NCBI RefSeq assembly: GCF_017086445.1
Contig: NZ_CP070968.1
Coordinates: 2,542,001 to 2,606,000 of the forward strand
Direction of reading: 5' to 3'
Source of the DNA: Brevundimonas fontaquae
GTDB lineage: Bacteria > Pseudomonadota > Alphaproteobacteria > Caulobacterales > Caulobacteraceae
Length of the DNA: 64,000 nucleotides
A model generated the notes under the pieces. That model ran no database searches. It was not told the origin of the DNA and worked only from the letters and a program-made list of their open reading frames with translations. The stretch's first letter is position 1. Every line of letters starts with the position of its first letter. This document shows, one piece after another, positions 8,482-16,714 of the stretch. A program made the translations under genes and the position numbers.

Positions 8482-9252
8482 CTAAAATCGTCTCCAGATC
8501 GCGAGAACCGGCCCCCGACTAATGGGAATCTCGCGCCCTGCGACGGTTTGCCTCCATCCGGCCTGCACGTTCCAAGCGCCGAAATCGCGCACGACCGAGG
8601 CTTCCAGCGACAACCAACGCGCGCCGCCGTCCGCCGCGCCGCCGAACGCCTGACCCAGCACCATCCAGTCATCGCCGATCCGGGCGCCCGCCGTCGCGTC
8701 GATGCGGGTCTCGTCCGGCAAGCCGTCGCGCAGTCGGCGCGCCGCCTGAACCTCGACGAAGGCGCCGTTCATTCCCCAGCGCTCGCCCATGTCGCCAAGG
8801 GAGCGGCCGACCGAAACTCGCGCCTCCCAATCATGATCGCCGACGCCCGGCTCGGCATAGCCGGCGTTGCGCCCCTCCCCGGCCTGTGTATAGCCGCTGT
8901 AAATGCTGACGGCGTTCCGGTCGTCGCGCCAGACCTGCCAAGTTGCGCCGATCTCGATGGGGCCGCGCCCGCTGTAATCGACGAAGGCGTCCTCGCCGTC
9001 CTGCCACTCCGACTTCAGCTGAAGCGTCAGCCGATCCGCCACGCCGTATTCGGCGAACACGCCCAATGTCGCGTCACGCCGCCTGCCAGGCAGATCACGT
9101 TCCTCGCCAGCAGCGTCGAAACCGGTGTCGGCGCTCAGCCGCTCGTATTTGACAATGGCCTGGCCCTTGCCCTTTGGCTGGGTCCAGGCGCCGGCGAGGG
9201 CTTGGGTCGGCGTCAGAGCCGCGAGGACCAGCACCCCCGCGACGAAGGGAAT
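8482..9252 (-). CDS. Putative exported outer-membrane beta-barrel protein
   Basis: About 256 residues. The mature part is rich in alternating aromatic/hydrophilic stretches (ATLGVFAEYGVADRLTLQLK and similar) and ends in WRRF, suggesting an outer-membrane beta-barrel; I do not recognise the family. A signal peptide core ending in TQALA precedes GAWTQ. The start is unresolved: no ATG, GTG or TTG lies between codon positions 9456 and 9234 in this frame. An ATT at 9252 shares a base with the aldolase stop (TAATT); GTG 9234 would give a very short signal peptide. The gene probably depends on translation of the aldolase gene just upstream. Confidence 0.6.
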   Translation of the reverse strand: MPFVAGVLVLAALTPTQALAGAWTQPKGKGQAIVKYERLSADTGFDAAGEERDLPGRRRDATLGVFAEYGVADRLTLQLKSEWQDGEDAFVDYSGRGPIEIGATWQVWRDDRNAVSIYSGYTQAGEGRNAGYAEPGVGDHDWEARVSVGRSLGDMGERWGMNGAFVEVQAARRLRDGLPDETRIDATAGARIGDDWMVLGQAFGGAADGGARWLSLEASVVRDFGAWNVQAGWRQTVAGREIPISRGPVLAIWRRF

Positions 9253-10016
9253 TAGGCGTCGTAGCCCGGCGACTTCCGATCCAGCTGTCGCAGAGCGCCC
9301 GGCCAGGCCAGCGAGGAGATGAAGCCGATGCCGCGCCCCTGCTCCTTGGTCTCGGCCTGCGCCTCGTCCGGCGCCAACAAGATGTGCTCGCGTCCGCCAG
9401 ACAGCGCCGCAACCTGCTGCGCGCAGGCCCTCTCCAGGAAGAAGATGCCGATCCATGCCTGAGCCGCCGTTTCCCCGACCGCCAGCGTGCCGTGGTTTCG
9501 CAGCAGCATCAGCGGTTTGTCCCCCAGGTCGGCGACCAGACGTTCGCGCTCGTCGTGGTTCAGGGCCAACCCCTCATACCCATGATAAGCAACCTGATGC
9601 TGTAGTAAACACGCGTTCTGACTGACGGGGAGCAAACCTTCGGCCTGAGCGGCGACGCCCACGCCGTTCACTGTATGCAGATGGATGACGAACTTGGCGT
9701 CTTCGCGCGCGGCGTGGACGGCCGAGTGGATGGTGAAACCCGCCGGATTGATGAAATAGGGCGTGTCCTGGACGATGTTCCCCTCCAGATCGACCTTCAC
9801 CAACGACGAGGCCGTGATCTCGTCGAAGTAGAAGCCGTAGGGATTGATCAGAAAATGATGCTCCGGCCCGGGCACGCGCGCCGAGATATGGGTGAAGATC
9901 ATGTCGTCCCAACCGTTCAAGGCGACGAGCCGATAGAGGGCCGCCAGCTCGACACGGACCTGCCATTCGGCCTCGGACACGCGCGACTTGATCGAAGGAC
10001 TGGTTCCGTCCGCCAT
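9252..10016 (-). CDS. Class II aldolase/adducin family protein
   Basis: A 254-residue protein of the class II aldolase/adducin fold (relatives: fuculose-phosphate aldolase, ribulose-5-phosphate epimerase). Metal-binding histidines are visible in VIHLHTVNG and in LLRNHGTLAVG, and the N-terminal GWDDMIFTHISAR motif is typical. ATG 10016 is chosen over an upstream start at 10049 because it follows AGGAGGAAATC, a near-ideal ribosome binding site. The substrate is unknown; the paralogues in this group without a phosphate-binding motif are annotated only to family level. It precedes and touches the outer-membrane-like gene. Confidence 0.88.
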   Translation of the reverse strand: MADGTSPSIKSRVSEAEWQVRVELAALYRLVALNGWDDMIFTHISARVPGPEHHFLINPYGFYFDEITASSLVKVDLEGNIVQDTPYFINPAGFTIHSAVHAAREDAKFVIHLHTVNGVGVAAQAEGLLPVSQNACLLQHQVAYHGYEGLALNHDERERLVADLGDKPLMLLRNHGTLAVGETAAQAWIGIFFLERACAQQVAALSGGREHILLAPDEAQAETKEQGRGIGFISSLAWPGALRQLDRKSPGYDA

Positions 10017-10123
10017 GATTTCCTCCTGCCTCTGGATGGGCTTTTGCAAACCGTCACCCCGCGCGGTCGCGTCGTCAAGCCGACAAGGCCGCCGTTGACG
10101 TCACGTCACCCCCACGGCGGCCT

Positions 10124-10164
10124 TGCTTAACCCGGTCTTCATCACGCAAGCATATGGTTAAGCA
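10124..10164 (+). repeat. Inverted repeat with TTAA half-sites upstream of DUF2336 gene
   Basis: TGCTTAACC (10124-10132) and GGTTAAGCA (10156-10164) are perfect 9-base inverted copies with a 23-base spacer. Both contain TTAA, the CtrA half-site. They lie 25-65 bases before the TTG start of the DUF2336 gene. The same TGCTTAAC string occurs upstream of the second DUF2336 gene (13918-13925). A regulatory role is inference. Confidence 0.4.
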
Positions 10165-10188
10165 TCGTCGCCGGTTCGGGGAGCCGCC

Positions 10189-11313
10189 TTGTCTGTCGTT
10201 CAACTGGAGCCGCCCCGCGACGCCTGGGACGACCGGACTGTGTCTGAGCTTCTGGCGCTGGCCAGCAGCCGTTCGGCCGACGACCGTGAGCGCTTGCTGC
10301 TGAAGGTCACCTCGCTGTGTGAATCCAATCCGCCACCACCCAAGGTCGCGCCGCTGCTCAGCGACATCTTCCTTGCTCTGACAGCCCAGGCCGAGCGGGA
10401 TATCCGTCTGGCCCTGTCCGAACGGATCGCGGGCGTCGACTGGGCCCCGCCTGCCCTGGTCAACGTGCTGGCGCTGGATGAGATCGAGATCGCCCGCCCG
10501 GTCATCACCTCCAGCCCGCTTCTTCAAAACGCCGACCTCATACGCCTGCTGATCGAGGCGACGCTGGAGCATCAGATCGCCGTCGCCCGGCGCCCGCAGC
10601 TGGCGCGGCCGGTCGTGGACACGATTGTCGATCGCGCCGAGCCCGTCACCATGACGGCGCTGGCGTCCAACCGCACGGCCGACATTGGCGAAGAGGCCAT
10701 GCGCAAGCTGGTCGATCATTCGCGCCGCATCGCGGGCCTGAGGGCGCCGTTGACGCGTCACCCCAGGCTGAACGAACAACTGGCTCAGCAGCTTTATCAA
10801 TGGGTCGGCCAGGCTCTGCGTCAGTCGATCGGCGAACGCTTCCGCATCGACGACGCCCAGTTGAATGCGGCGGTTCAGAACGCGGCGGCGAAGGCTGTCG
10901 GCAGCCCGGAGTGGCGCGCCATGTCCGCCCGGATGACCGAGGATCGCGCACGCATCGACGCGGAACGACGACTGGTGGAAAAACTTCAATCCGCCGGTCA
11001 ACTGCGCCCCGGTCTGCTCGTCCGCGCGCTGCGGGAACAGCGTTTCGAACTGTTCGAACAAACCCTGGCGGCCCTGGGTGGCTTCAGCGAGGCTCAGGTG
11101 CATCACGCCATCCGCGCGCCGACCGCCGAGCCGCTTTACCTGGCCTGCATCGCCGTGGGCGTGGATAAGGCTGTCTTCGCCTCCCTCTTGGTCGAGGTGC
11201 GCAAACTTTCGGGCGGAATGCCTGCCGACGGCGGCTGGAAGGCGACGCCGATGAGCGCGCACGCCGCCTCTCGCGCCTTCCATCAGATGATGCACAAGCC
11301 CGCGACCGTTTGA
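10189..11313 (+). CDS. DUF2336 domain-containing protein
   Basis: A 374-residue, mostly alpha-helical cytosolic protein of the alphaproteobacterial DUF2336 family. The middle (about residues 85-260) looks like degenerate helical repeats. It aligns with the other DUF2336 protein in this window (12730-13869): the block with [21 protein letters not shown] matches TLAANDNADLSEGALATVVD there. No enzymatic motif is seen. The start is TTG 10189 after GGGGAG. It is followed by nadK and an Hpt gene on the same strand (31- and 61-base gaps), suggesting one transcript. The biochemical role of the family is not known to me. Confidence 0.85.
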   Translation: MSVVQLEPPRDAWDDRTVSELLALASSRSADDRERLLLKVTSLCESNPPPPKVAPLLSDIFLALTAQAERDIRLALSERIAGVDWAPPALVNVLALDEIEIARPVITSSPLLQNADLIRLLIEATLEHQIAVARRPQLARPVVDTIVDRAEPVTMTALASNRTADIGEEAMRKLVDHSRRIAGLRAPLTRHPRLNEQLAQQLYQWVGQALRQSIGERFRIDDAQLNAAVQNAAAKAVGSPEWRAMSARMTEDRARIDAERRLVEKLQSAGQLRPGLLVRALREQRFELFEQTLAALGGFSEAQVHHAIRAPTAEPLYLACIAVGVDKAVFASLLVEVRKLSGGMPADGGWKATPMSAHAASRAFHQMMHKPATV

Positions 11314-11344
11314 CTCTGCGCCCAAGCTCGGGCCACGTCGCCAA

Positions 11345-12139
11345 GTGACTCAGTCAAGCCCCTCTCCCCTGCCGTCGTCGCCCCGATTGGCCTTCGTCGC
11401 CAGCGACCGGCCCGAAGCCCAGGCGGCGCGCAAGGCCTTGATCGCCCGCTATGGCGCCGTGTCTGAAGACGAGGCCGATGTGATCGTCGCATTGGGCGGG
11501 GATGGACAGATGCTGGAAACCCTGCACGGCAACCTGCGGCAGCGCACGCCCGTGTACGGGATGAACCGGGGATCGGTCGGCTTTCTGATGAACGACTACG
11601 ACGAAAACGGTCTGCTGGAGCGGATCGCGACGGCCGAAAGGACGGTCATCCACCCTCTGCAGATGGACGCCTGGACCGAAAGCGGCGAAGTCCACACCGG
11701 CCTAGCCATCAACGAGGTGTCGCTGCTGCGCCAGACGCGCCAGTCAGCCAAGCTGCGGATCACCGTCGATGAGCGCGTTCGACTGGAAGAACTGTCCTGC
11801 GACGGCTGCCTCGTGGCGACGCCTGCGGGATCGACCGCCTATAACCTGTCGGCGCACGGCCCGATCATCCCATTGGACGCCCGCATCCTGGCCCTGACGC
11901 CCATCAGCGCCTTCCGGCCCCGTCGCTGGCGCGGCGCCCTGTTGTCACACGGCGCCAAGGTGCGGTTCGAAGTTCTGGAGGCCGACAAACGCCCGGTCTC
12001 GGCCACCGCCGACAACTTCGAGGTCCGACGCGTCGCACGCGTCGAGGTGCGCGAGCGTCGTGACGTCACCCTGACCATGCTCTTCGATGCGGGCCGGTCG
12101 TTCGACGAGCGGGTGATGGCCGAACAGTTCGCGAACTGA
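11345..12139 (+). CDS. nadK: NAD kinase
   Basis: A 264-residue NAD kinase, which phosphorylates NAD+ to NADP+ in the cytosol. The GGDG motif (residues 51-54, with the catalytic Asp53) follows VIVAL; the NE pair in [11 protein letters not shown] and the conserved [15 protein letters not shown] block complete the family signature. The protein is at the short end of the family, as in other alphaproteobacteria. The start is GTG 11345; the N-terminal 14 residues are Pro/Ser-rich and could be dispensable. It lies between a DUF2336 gene and the Hpt gene on one strand. Confidence 0.96.
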   Translation: MTQSSPSPLPSSPRLAFVASDRPEAQAARKALIARYGAVSEDEADVIVALGGDGQMLETLHGNLRQRTPVYGMNRGSVGFLMNDYDENGLLERIATAERTVIHPLQMDAWTESGEVHTGLAINEVSLLRQTRQSAKLRITVDERVRLEELSCDGCLVATPAGSTAYNLSAHGPIIPLDARILALTPISAFRPRRWRGALLSHGAKVRFEVLEADKRPVSATADNFEVRRVARVEVRERRDVTLTMLFDAGRSFDERVMAEQFAN

Positions 12140-12200
12140 TCGGTCACGGCTTCTTAAGCCCGCTACCGTATCTTGGCGTGAACGTCCTATGGAGCCCGCC

Positions 12201-12677
12201 ATGAGCAATCCGGCGCAGATCACCCCTCCGACCAACTCGCTGCGGCTCAAGGTCGGCGGCGGCTTCGGCATCAACGCCGACGCCATCGCCAAGGCTGAGG
12301 AGGCGCTGAAAGCCATGTCAGCCCAGTTCGGCCAGTGGCTGAACGACGAGATCGTCAAGCTCGACAAGGCTCAGACCGACATCCGTGAGCAGGGCTACAC
12401 CCCCGTCACCGCAGAGGCTCTGTATTTCCGCGCTCATGATCTGAAGGGGTTGGGCACGACCTATGAATATCCGCTGGTGACGCGTATCGCCGGTTCGCTG
12501 TGCAAGATGCTGGACGACGCCGATCGCCGCATGACTGCGCCCATCGCCATCCTGGACGCCCATATCGACGCCATCCGCGCCGTCGTCCGCGACCAGATCA
12601 AGACTGACGAACATCCGACCGGCCGCGCCCTGGCCGAGACCCTGGAAGCGCGCGTCGCAGACCATCTCGCAGGCTGA
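12201..12677 (+). CDS. Stand-alone Hpt domain protein
   Basis: A 158-residue histidine phosphotransfer protein. The phosphorylatable His lies in FRAHDLKGLGTTYEYPLV, the usual H-x-x-K-G signature with a helix of small residues after it. The rest is helical, consistent with a four-helix Hpt bundle, with a 35-residue N-terminal extension. ATG 12201 is preferred to ATG 12189 because GGAG lies eight bases before it. There is no sensor kinase or response regulator nearby, so its phosphorelay partners are encoded elsewhere. In Caulobacterales such proteins feed cell-cycle relays, but orthology to ShpA or another named protein cannot be shown here. Confidence 0.85.
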   Translation: MSNPAQITPPTNSLRLKVGGGFGINADAIAKAEEALKAMSAQFGQWLNDEIVKLDKAQTDIREQGYTPVTAEALYFRAHDLKGLGTTYEYPLVTRIAGSLCKMLDDADRRMTAPIAILDAHIDAIRAVVRDQIKTDEHPTGRALAETLEARVADHLAG

Positions 12678-12697
12678 AGTCCCTCCAGCCGTTTGCG

Positions 12698-12729
12698 AAA
12701 GGCCCGTCGTCTTGGCGGGCCTTTTTTTC
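12698..12729 (+). terminator. Rho-independent terminator after the Hpt gene
   Basis: A perfect 9-base stem, AAAGGCCCG / CGGGCCTTT, with a 9-base loop is followed by a run of seven or more T. It lies 21 bases after the Hpt stop and abuts the stop of the convergent second DUF2336 gene. Confidence 0.85.
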
Positions 12730-13869
12730 TTAGGCTGCGTTGGCGGCGGTCAGGCTGAGCGACGGCGACTGATCCAGCCGCTCCATCAGATAAGCCAGAT
12801 CGTCGCGCAGCACGGCCGGACGCTGGGTCAGGAACCGCTCCAGCATCTGATCGCGGAAATAAGCGCTCGACGTATCGATCCCCTCCGCCGCCAGCGCACG
12901 CCAGGTGTCGACGCCCGCGCGGAAGGCTTGGAACAGGCGCGGCGGCAAACCCGCGCGATCATAGATGGCCTTCAGCCCCAGCGGACCGGCGTCATGCACC
13001 ATCAGCCAGGCGCGGTGATGCGGCGTGTTGGCCAGTTCGGCCAGCCCATATTCGAACATCGCCATCTGACCTCGCGCGAGTCCGCGCAGCAGCAGCGATG
13101 CGTTCAGGACGCGACGGGCGTTCAGCTGGGCCATGAAGGCCGCCAGATCGGCGCTGGCGCTGGCCTGATCGACCAGATCGACCGTCATCCGCTCACGAGA
13201 GTATTGGGCCAGACGGATCGCCGTTTCCGGCGCCACAGCGTGATGGCTGATCAAATGTTCGCGCACCGCCTCGCTGGCGAGTTGGATCAACCGTTCGGTC
13301 ACATGCAGCGGCAGGACCTGGCGATAGGCTACGGCGGTCAGGACTTCAGCCGCTTCGGTGAAACGGTCCACGACGGTCGCCAGCGCGCCTTCGGACAGGT
13401 CGGCGTTGTCGTTCGCCGCCAAGGTGCGAACCGACTGCTCGCAGCCTTCGGCCGCCAGCACGGTCGCGACATCGCGCGACACCCGCGCCCGCCCCGCCAC
13501 GGCGACCTGACGCACGACCGATCCGGCGCGCACGATCTCGATCAAATCCTCGTCGCTGAACGCCGGCGACGAGGCGATGATCGGCAGGGCGATGCTGTCC
13601 AGATCGCCGGCCAGTTTGCGCGCCACGTCATTGGGAATCAGATCGGACGCCTTCAGCGTCACGGCCATGGCGCGACGCACCAGTTCGGCGGCGTCATTGG
13701 CCAGAAGACGCAGGATTTTCTGCGCCGCCGCCCTGTCGTCCTCATTCAGTTCCGCGCGCTCCATGTTGCGGCACAGCTTGTGCGCCGCCTCGGCCCGCTC
13801 ATCGTCGTCCGTCGCCTTGATCAGGCGTCGAATGTCCACTTCTGTCAGGCGGGCGCGGAAGGCGGTCAT
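12730..13869 (-). CDS. DUF2336 domain-containing protein (second paralogue)
   Basis: A 379-residue alpha-helical protein of the same family as the product of 10189-11313, with shared blocks such as V-A-x-R-x-R-V-S-x-D-V and the TLAANDNADLSEGALATVVD segment. No signal peptide, membrane helix or catalytic motif is visible. The C-terminal third is more divergent between the two. It converges on the Hpt gene across the terminator, so the two DUF2336 genes face inward around nadK-Hpt. Its upstream region contains a near-CtrA site and a GANTC site (13885-13889). Confidence 0.85.
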   Translation of the reverse strand: MTAFRARLTEVDIRRLIKATDDDERAEAAHKLCRNMERAELNEDDRAAAQKILRLLANDAAELVRRAMAVTLKASDLIPNDVARKLAGDLDSIALPIIASSPAFSDEDLIEIVRAGSVVRQVAVAGRARVSRDVATVLAAEGCEQSVRTLAANDNADLSEGALATVVDRFTEAAEVLTAVAYRQVLPLHVTERLIQLASEAVREHLISHHAVAPETAIRLAQYSRERMTVDLVDQASASADLAAFMAQLNARRVLNASLLLRGLARGQMAMFEYGLAELANTPHHRAWLMVHDAGPLGLKAIYDRAGLPPRLFQAFRAGVDTWRALAAEGIDTSSAYFRDQMLERFLTQRPAVLRDDLAYLMERLDQSPSLSLTAANAA

Positions 13870-13920
13870 GGACGGCTCATGATGGAATCGGACGTTGATC
13901 CCAGAATGAGACTGCCATGC

Positions 13921-13936
13921 TTAACGGGCGGTTTAC
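13921..13936 (-). promoter_or_regulatory. CtrA-like site upstream of second DUF2336 gene
   Basis: On the plus strand the sequence is TTAA-CGGGCGG-TTTAC, a seven-base spacing with one mismatch to the CtrA consensus TTAA-N7-TTAAC. It lies about 52 bases before the ATG at 13869, a suitable distance for promoter binding. A CcrM-type GAATC methylation site lies between it and the gene. Function is inferred. Confidence 0.35.
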
Positions 13937-13957
13937 CATCGGTTGCAATGCAACGAC

Positions 13958-14755
13958 TCAGGTCGATTCCTTGCCATTCGGCGAGAAAGCACCGCCGAAC
14001 CCGCTGCTGGATGATCCGTCCTGGCCGAGCAGTAGCGCCAGCAGGCCTTGATCCTGCTTCAACCGATCCACACGGGCGGCCAGCATCTGGTCCCTGTCGC
14101 TCAGGTTCGGCACGGCGTATTTCGTCTCGCCGGCTCCTGCCGCAGGCGCGCCCTCGCCGGCCGTGCGCTGCAGATTGGCGTGGACCTCGGCGACGGTGGC
14201 GGCGCGTCCATTGCGATAAAAGATGCTGCGATTGGCCCGCGCGGCGTCCGGGAACAGCGCTACGGCGCTGCCGCCCGGATTACGATCCATCGCCTCCATC
14301 AAACCGGCGGCCCCAGCCGGCCCAAGGAAATGAGCCGCATACAGATCGCCCGCGCCCGGTTCCTTACCCGTGCGTCCGCGCAGATAGGCGGCGTTGGACG
14401 CCGTCAACTCAGCCGCCATGGTCGAGGCCGCATGGGGATCGAACCGCAGGTCCAGCACCACATTGCGCGCCGAACCCTCGACGCGCCAACGTCCGTCCGA
14501 CCCGCGATGGATCAGATCGGCGTATTGGCCGTAGCCGTGCTGGGCCCCGTGCTGCTTGACCGTACCCAGCCAGGTCTGTTCGATGAATTGAAACAGGCCC
14601 GCGGCCGACGAGGTCGGGGCCTTGGCCGACGGGTTCATCGCGCTCTCGCGCCGCGCGGTCTTGACCAGGAAGTCATAGTCCACGCCTACGGCGTTCGACG
14701 CGCGCCGGATGGCCGCCTCTACTCCGCCTGTCGATGGAATCGCTCCGATACCCAT
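13958..14755 (-). CDS. Lytic transglycosylase-like (SLT domain) protein
   Basis: A 265-residue protein with a soluble-lytic-transglycosylase fold in its first 180 residues. The likely catalytic Glu37 is in ARRESAMNP, followed by the family motif [14 protein letters not shown] and by YAAHFLG. Such enzymes cleave peptidoglycan glycan strands, often to make room for flagella, pili or secretion systems. No signal peptide is seen, as in several flagellar/phage-type members, so export would need another route. The C-terminus (about 200-265) is low complexity. A perfect CtrA box lies 22 bases before the ATG. It may be an orthologue of Caulobacter PleA-like enzymes, but that is not shown. Confidence 0.78.
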   Translation of the reverse strand: MGIGAIPSTGGVEAAIRRASNAVGVDYDFLVKTARRESAMNPSAKAPTSSAAGLFQFIEQTWLGTVKQHGAQHGYGQYADLIHRGSDGRWRVEGSARNVVLDLRFDPHAASTMAAELTASNAAYLRGRTGKEPGAGDLYAAHFLGPAGAAGLMEAMDRNPGGSAVALFPDAARANRSIFYRNGRAATVAEVHANLQRTAGEGAPAAGAGETKYAVPNLSDRDQMLAARVDRLKQDQGLLALLLGQDGSSSSGFGGAFSPNGKEST

Positions 14756-14777
14756 GTGCGAAGGGTCGGCGAACGTA

Positions 14778-14793
14778 GTTAACCAACTCTTAA
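14778..14793 (-). promoter_or_regulatory. Perfect CtrA box between SLT and TonB-like genes
   Basis: On the minus strand the site reads TTAAGAGTTGGTTAAC, an exact match to TTAA-N7-TTAAC, the binding site of the cell-cycle regulator CtrA. It is 22 bases upstream of the SLT gene start and 129 bases from the TonB-like gene start. Another TTAAC and a GTTAAC follow at 14797-14813, making the region unusually rich in half-sites for DNA this G+C rich. Confidence 0.6.
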
Positions 14794-14921
14794 TTCTTAA
14801 CGGTCGCGTTAACGCCTCGACCTTCGTCGAACGGGAAAACTTCGCCGTAAAGCCGCCACAACCTGCGCGCTCAACTTCCAGTTACGGGCGCTGCGGGGGC
14901 GGTGAACGAGGGAGTGACGTT

Positions 14922-15656
14922 ATGATGATCCGTGCTGCCGGTGGTCCCGGCTTGATCAGCCCGATCGACTTCGGGGAACGCAAGAAACCCATCCCGCGCT
15001 GGATGCTGGGCGCCATCGGCGTCTCAATCGTCCTGCACGTTGCGGCGGGGGTGGTGCTTTATAATCAACGGTTCGAGCTGAGCGGGCTGACGCCGCCCGA
15101 AAAGCCCGATGCCCCGATCGATATCGTCTTCCAAAGGCTGCCGGAGCCCAAGCCGCTTCCGCCCACGGTTACGGCCGCCCCGCCCACGCCAATCCATAAG
15201 CCGGCGCTGACCGTTCCTGTCGATGTGCCGACAATAGCACTCACCCCGCCAGAGAATCCGACGAATACGGCGCCGCCAGGACAAGTGATCGTCAGCACCG
15301 CGCCCACCGGCGTCGAAGGCGGCACGGCGACGGTCGAGACGCCGCCTCGCCCGCCCTCGGTGATCAACAATCCGACCTGGTCCAGCCGCCCGTCGGCGGC
15401 CCAGATGGCGCGGGCCTATCCAAGCCGCGCCGCAGAGAACGGCACGCCAGGTTCCGCCAGCCTCAGCTGCGTGGTGCGGGTCGATGGCGGTCTGACCGGC
15501 TGTCGCGTCGTGGGCGAAACGCCCAGCGGCCAAGGCTTCGGCCGCGCCGCGCAGAGCCTGACGCGCGACTTCCGCATGAACCCGCGCACCGTGGACGGCC
15601 GGCCTGTCGACGGCGCGACCGTCAACTTCACCGTCCGTTTCGCGATGGAGGGCTAG
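14922..15656 (+). CDS. TonB-like energy transducer
   Basis: A 244-residue protein with a short cytoplasmic N-terminus, one membrane helix (about residues 27-47), a long proline-rich periplasmic spacer (about 55-160) and a C-terminal TonB-like domain (about 170-244, with [21 protein letters not shown] and a final VNFTVRF strand). Such proteins carry proton-motive energy to outer-membrane receptors. Two cysteines in the C-terminal domain (LSCVV, TGCRV) could form a disulfide. ATG 14922 follows CGAGGGAG; the open frame extends further upstream but without a binding site. No ExbB/ExbD genes are nearby. The end overlaps the convergent oxidoreductase gene by 4 bases. Confidence 0.82.
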   Translation: MMIRAAGGPGLISPIDFGERKKPIPRWMLGAIGVSIVLHVAAGVVLYNQRFELSGLTPPEKPDAPIDIVFQRLPEPKPLPPTVTAAPPTPIHKPALTVPVDVPTIALTPPENPTNTAPPGQVIVSTAPTGVEGGTATVETPPRPPSVINNPTWSSRPSAAQMARAYPSRAAENGTPGSASLSCVVRVDGGLTGCRVVGETPSGQGFGRAAQSLTRDFRMNPRTVDGRPVDGATVNFTVRFAMEG

Positions 15657-16666
15657 AAACGACCAGGGTCGAGGGCGCGGGCGTGCGGCGACGCCGTCCG
15701 CCCCTCTATCGCATCGGCGACCACGGCGCCGACCAAGGGCCCCAGCAACCAGCCGTTTCGACGCGGCGCCAAGGCCATAAACAGACCCTCTTCACCGGGC
15801 GCCGAGCCCGCGACCGGCAGGCCGTCCGCCGTCGCGCCCCGAATGCCAACGCGCCATTCGATCGCCAGCGGTTCAGGCGACCGCCCCAGCGCTGCCCACG
15901 CCGCCTGGGTCAGGCGTTCGGACGCCTCGGCATCCGGCGCCGTATCCCGCCGCCCCGGCTCCATCGTCGCTCCGATGACCGCGCCAGACGCCATTGGCGC
16001 GACATAGCCGCCCGGCCCGCGCACGACATGATCGACCAGATGTCCGGCTGCGACACCAATCTGTCCCCGGATCGGCTGGATCGCCTCGACCAAACGGCGC
16101 GCGGTCTCGGGCAGACCCGCTATGGCGTCACCGGCGCCGGTGGCCAGCACGACCGCCTCCGCATCCAGCCACTGATCGCCGATTTCGAGTCGCCAGCCGT
16201 CATCGGCGCGGGCGATCGTCGTCACCGTCCCCGCTACGACAGCCTCGCCCAGCGCCTGCCTTAGCGCGACCAAAGCCTGTGTTGGCTCGACCTGATAATC
16301 GTCATCTGTCGTGACGCTGGCGCCATCGCGCCGCGCGTCGAAGCCCAGCGCGCGCAACCGCGTCTCCATCGCCTGCACATCGCCGCCTCGCCACTCAGCT
16401 GGTCGATGCGCCAGAGCGATGCCGGCCGCCGTCGCGAACTGGAGCCACAGGTCACGGCCCGCCCGAAACAGTTGGGCGCGCTCCGGCGATACGTCATCGA
16501 TAGCTGATTCCATCGCCGGGGCGATCATCCCCGCAGCGAACAGGGAGGCGTTCACCTCGCCCGGATCGACCACCAACACCGCCCGGCCGCGCCGATGCAG
16601 CTCGAACGCCGTGCAAAGCCCCAGCACGCCGGCGCCGACGATCACAATGGGAGAGGAAGACGTCAC
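15653..16666 (-). CDS. FAD-dependent oxidoreductase (DAO/ThiO-like)
   Basis: A 337-residue flavoprotein of the D-amino-acid oxidase superfamily. The N-terminal dinucleotide-binding fold is [20 protein letters not shown] (about residues 7-26), and [11 protein letters not shown] and the C-terminal R-x-G-I-R-G plus NGWLLGP motifs match glycine oxidase ThiO and DadA relatives. It would oxidise an amine to an imine with release of hydrogen peroxide. No thiamine genes are adjacent, so the ThiO assignment is only possible. The start is GTG 16666 with a weak binding site. Confidence 0.78.
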   Translation of the reverse strand: MTSSSPIVIVGAGVLGLCTAFELHRRGRAVLVVDPGEVNASLFAAGMIAPAMESAIDDVSPERAQLFRAGRDLWLQFATAAGIALAHRPAEWRGGDVQAMETRLRALGFDARRDGASVTTDDDYQVEPTQALVALRQALGEAVVAGTVTTIARADDGWRLEIGDQWLDAEAVVLATGAGDAIAGLPETARRLVEAIQPIRGQIGVAAGHLVDHVVRGPGGYVAPMASGAVIGATMEPGRRDTAPDAEASERLTQAAWAALGRSPEPLAIEWRVGIRGATADGLPVAGSAPGEEGLFMALAPRRNGWLLGPLVGAVVADAIEGRTASPHARALDPGRF

Positions 16667-16714
16667 GAGCCGTCTGATCGACCCGTGACGCCCCTATTGC
16701 AAGATGGCTTCCGC

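Noticed and set aside
12712..14559. 615-codon open frame on the plus strand
   Set aside because: It runs antisense to the second DUF2336 and SLT genes; the peptide is Arg/Gln/His-rich without domains.
16667..16714. TPP riboswitch or thiamine cluster linked to the ThiO-like gene
   Set aside because: No TPP-box sequence and no thiamine biosynthesis genes; the oxidoreductase is named only to family.
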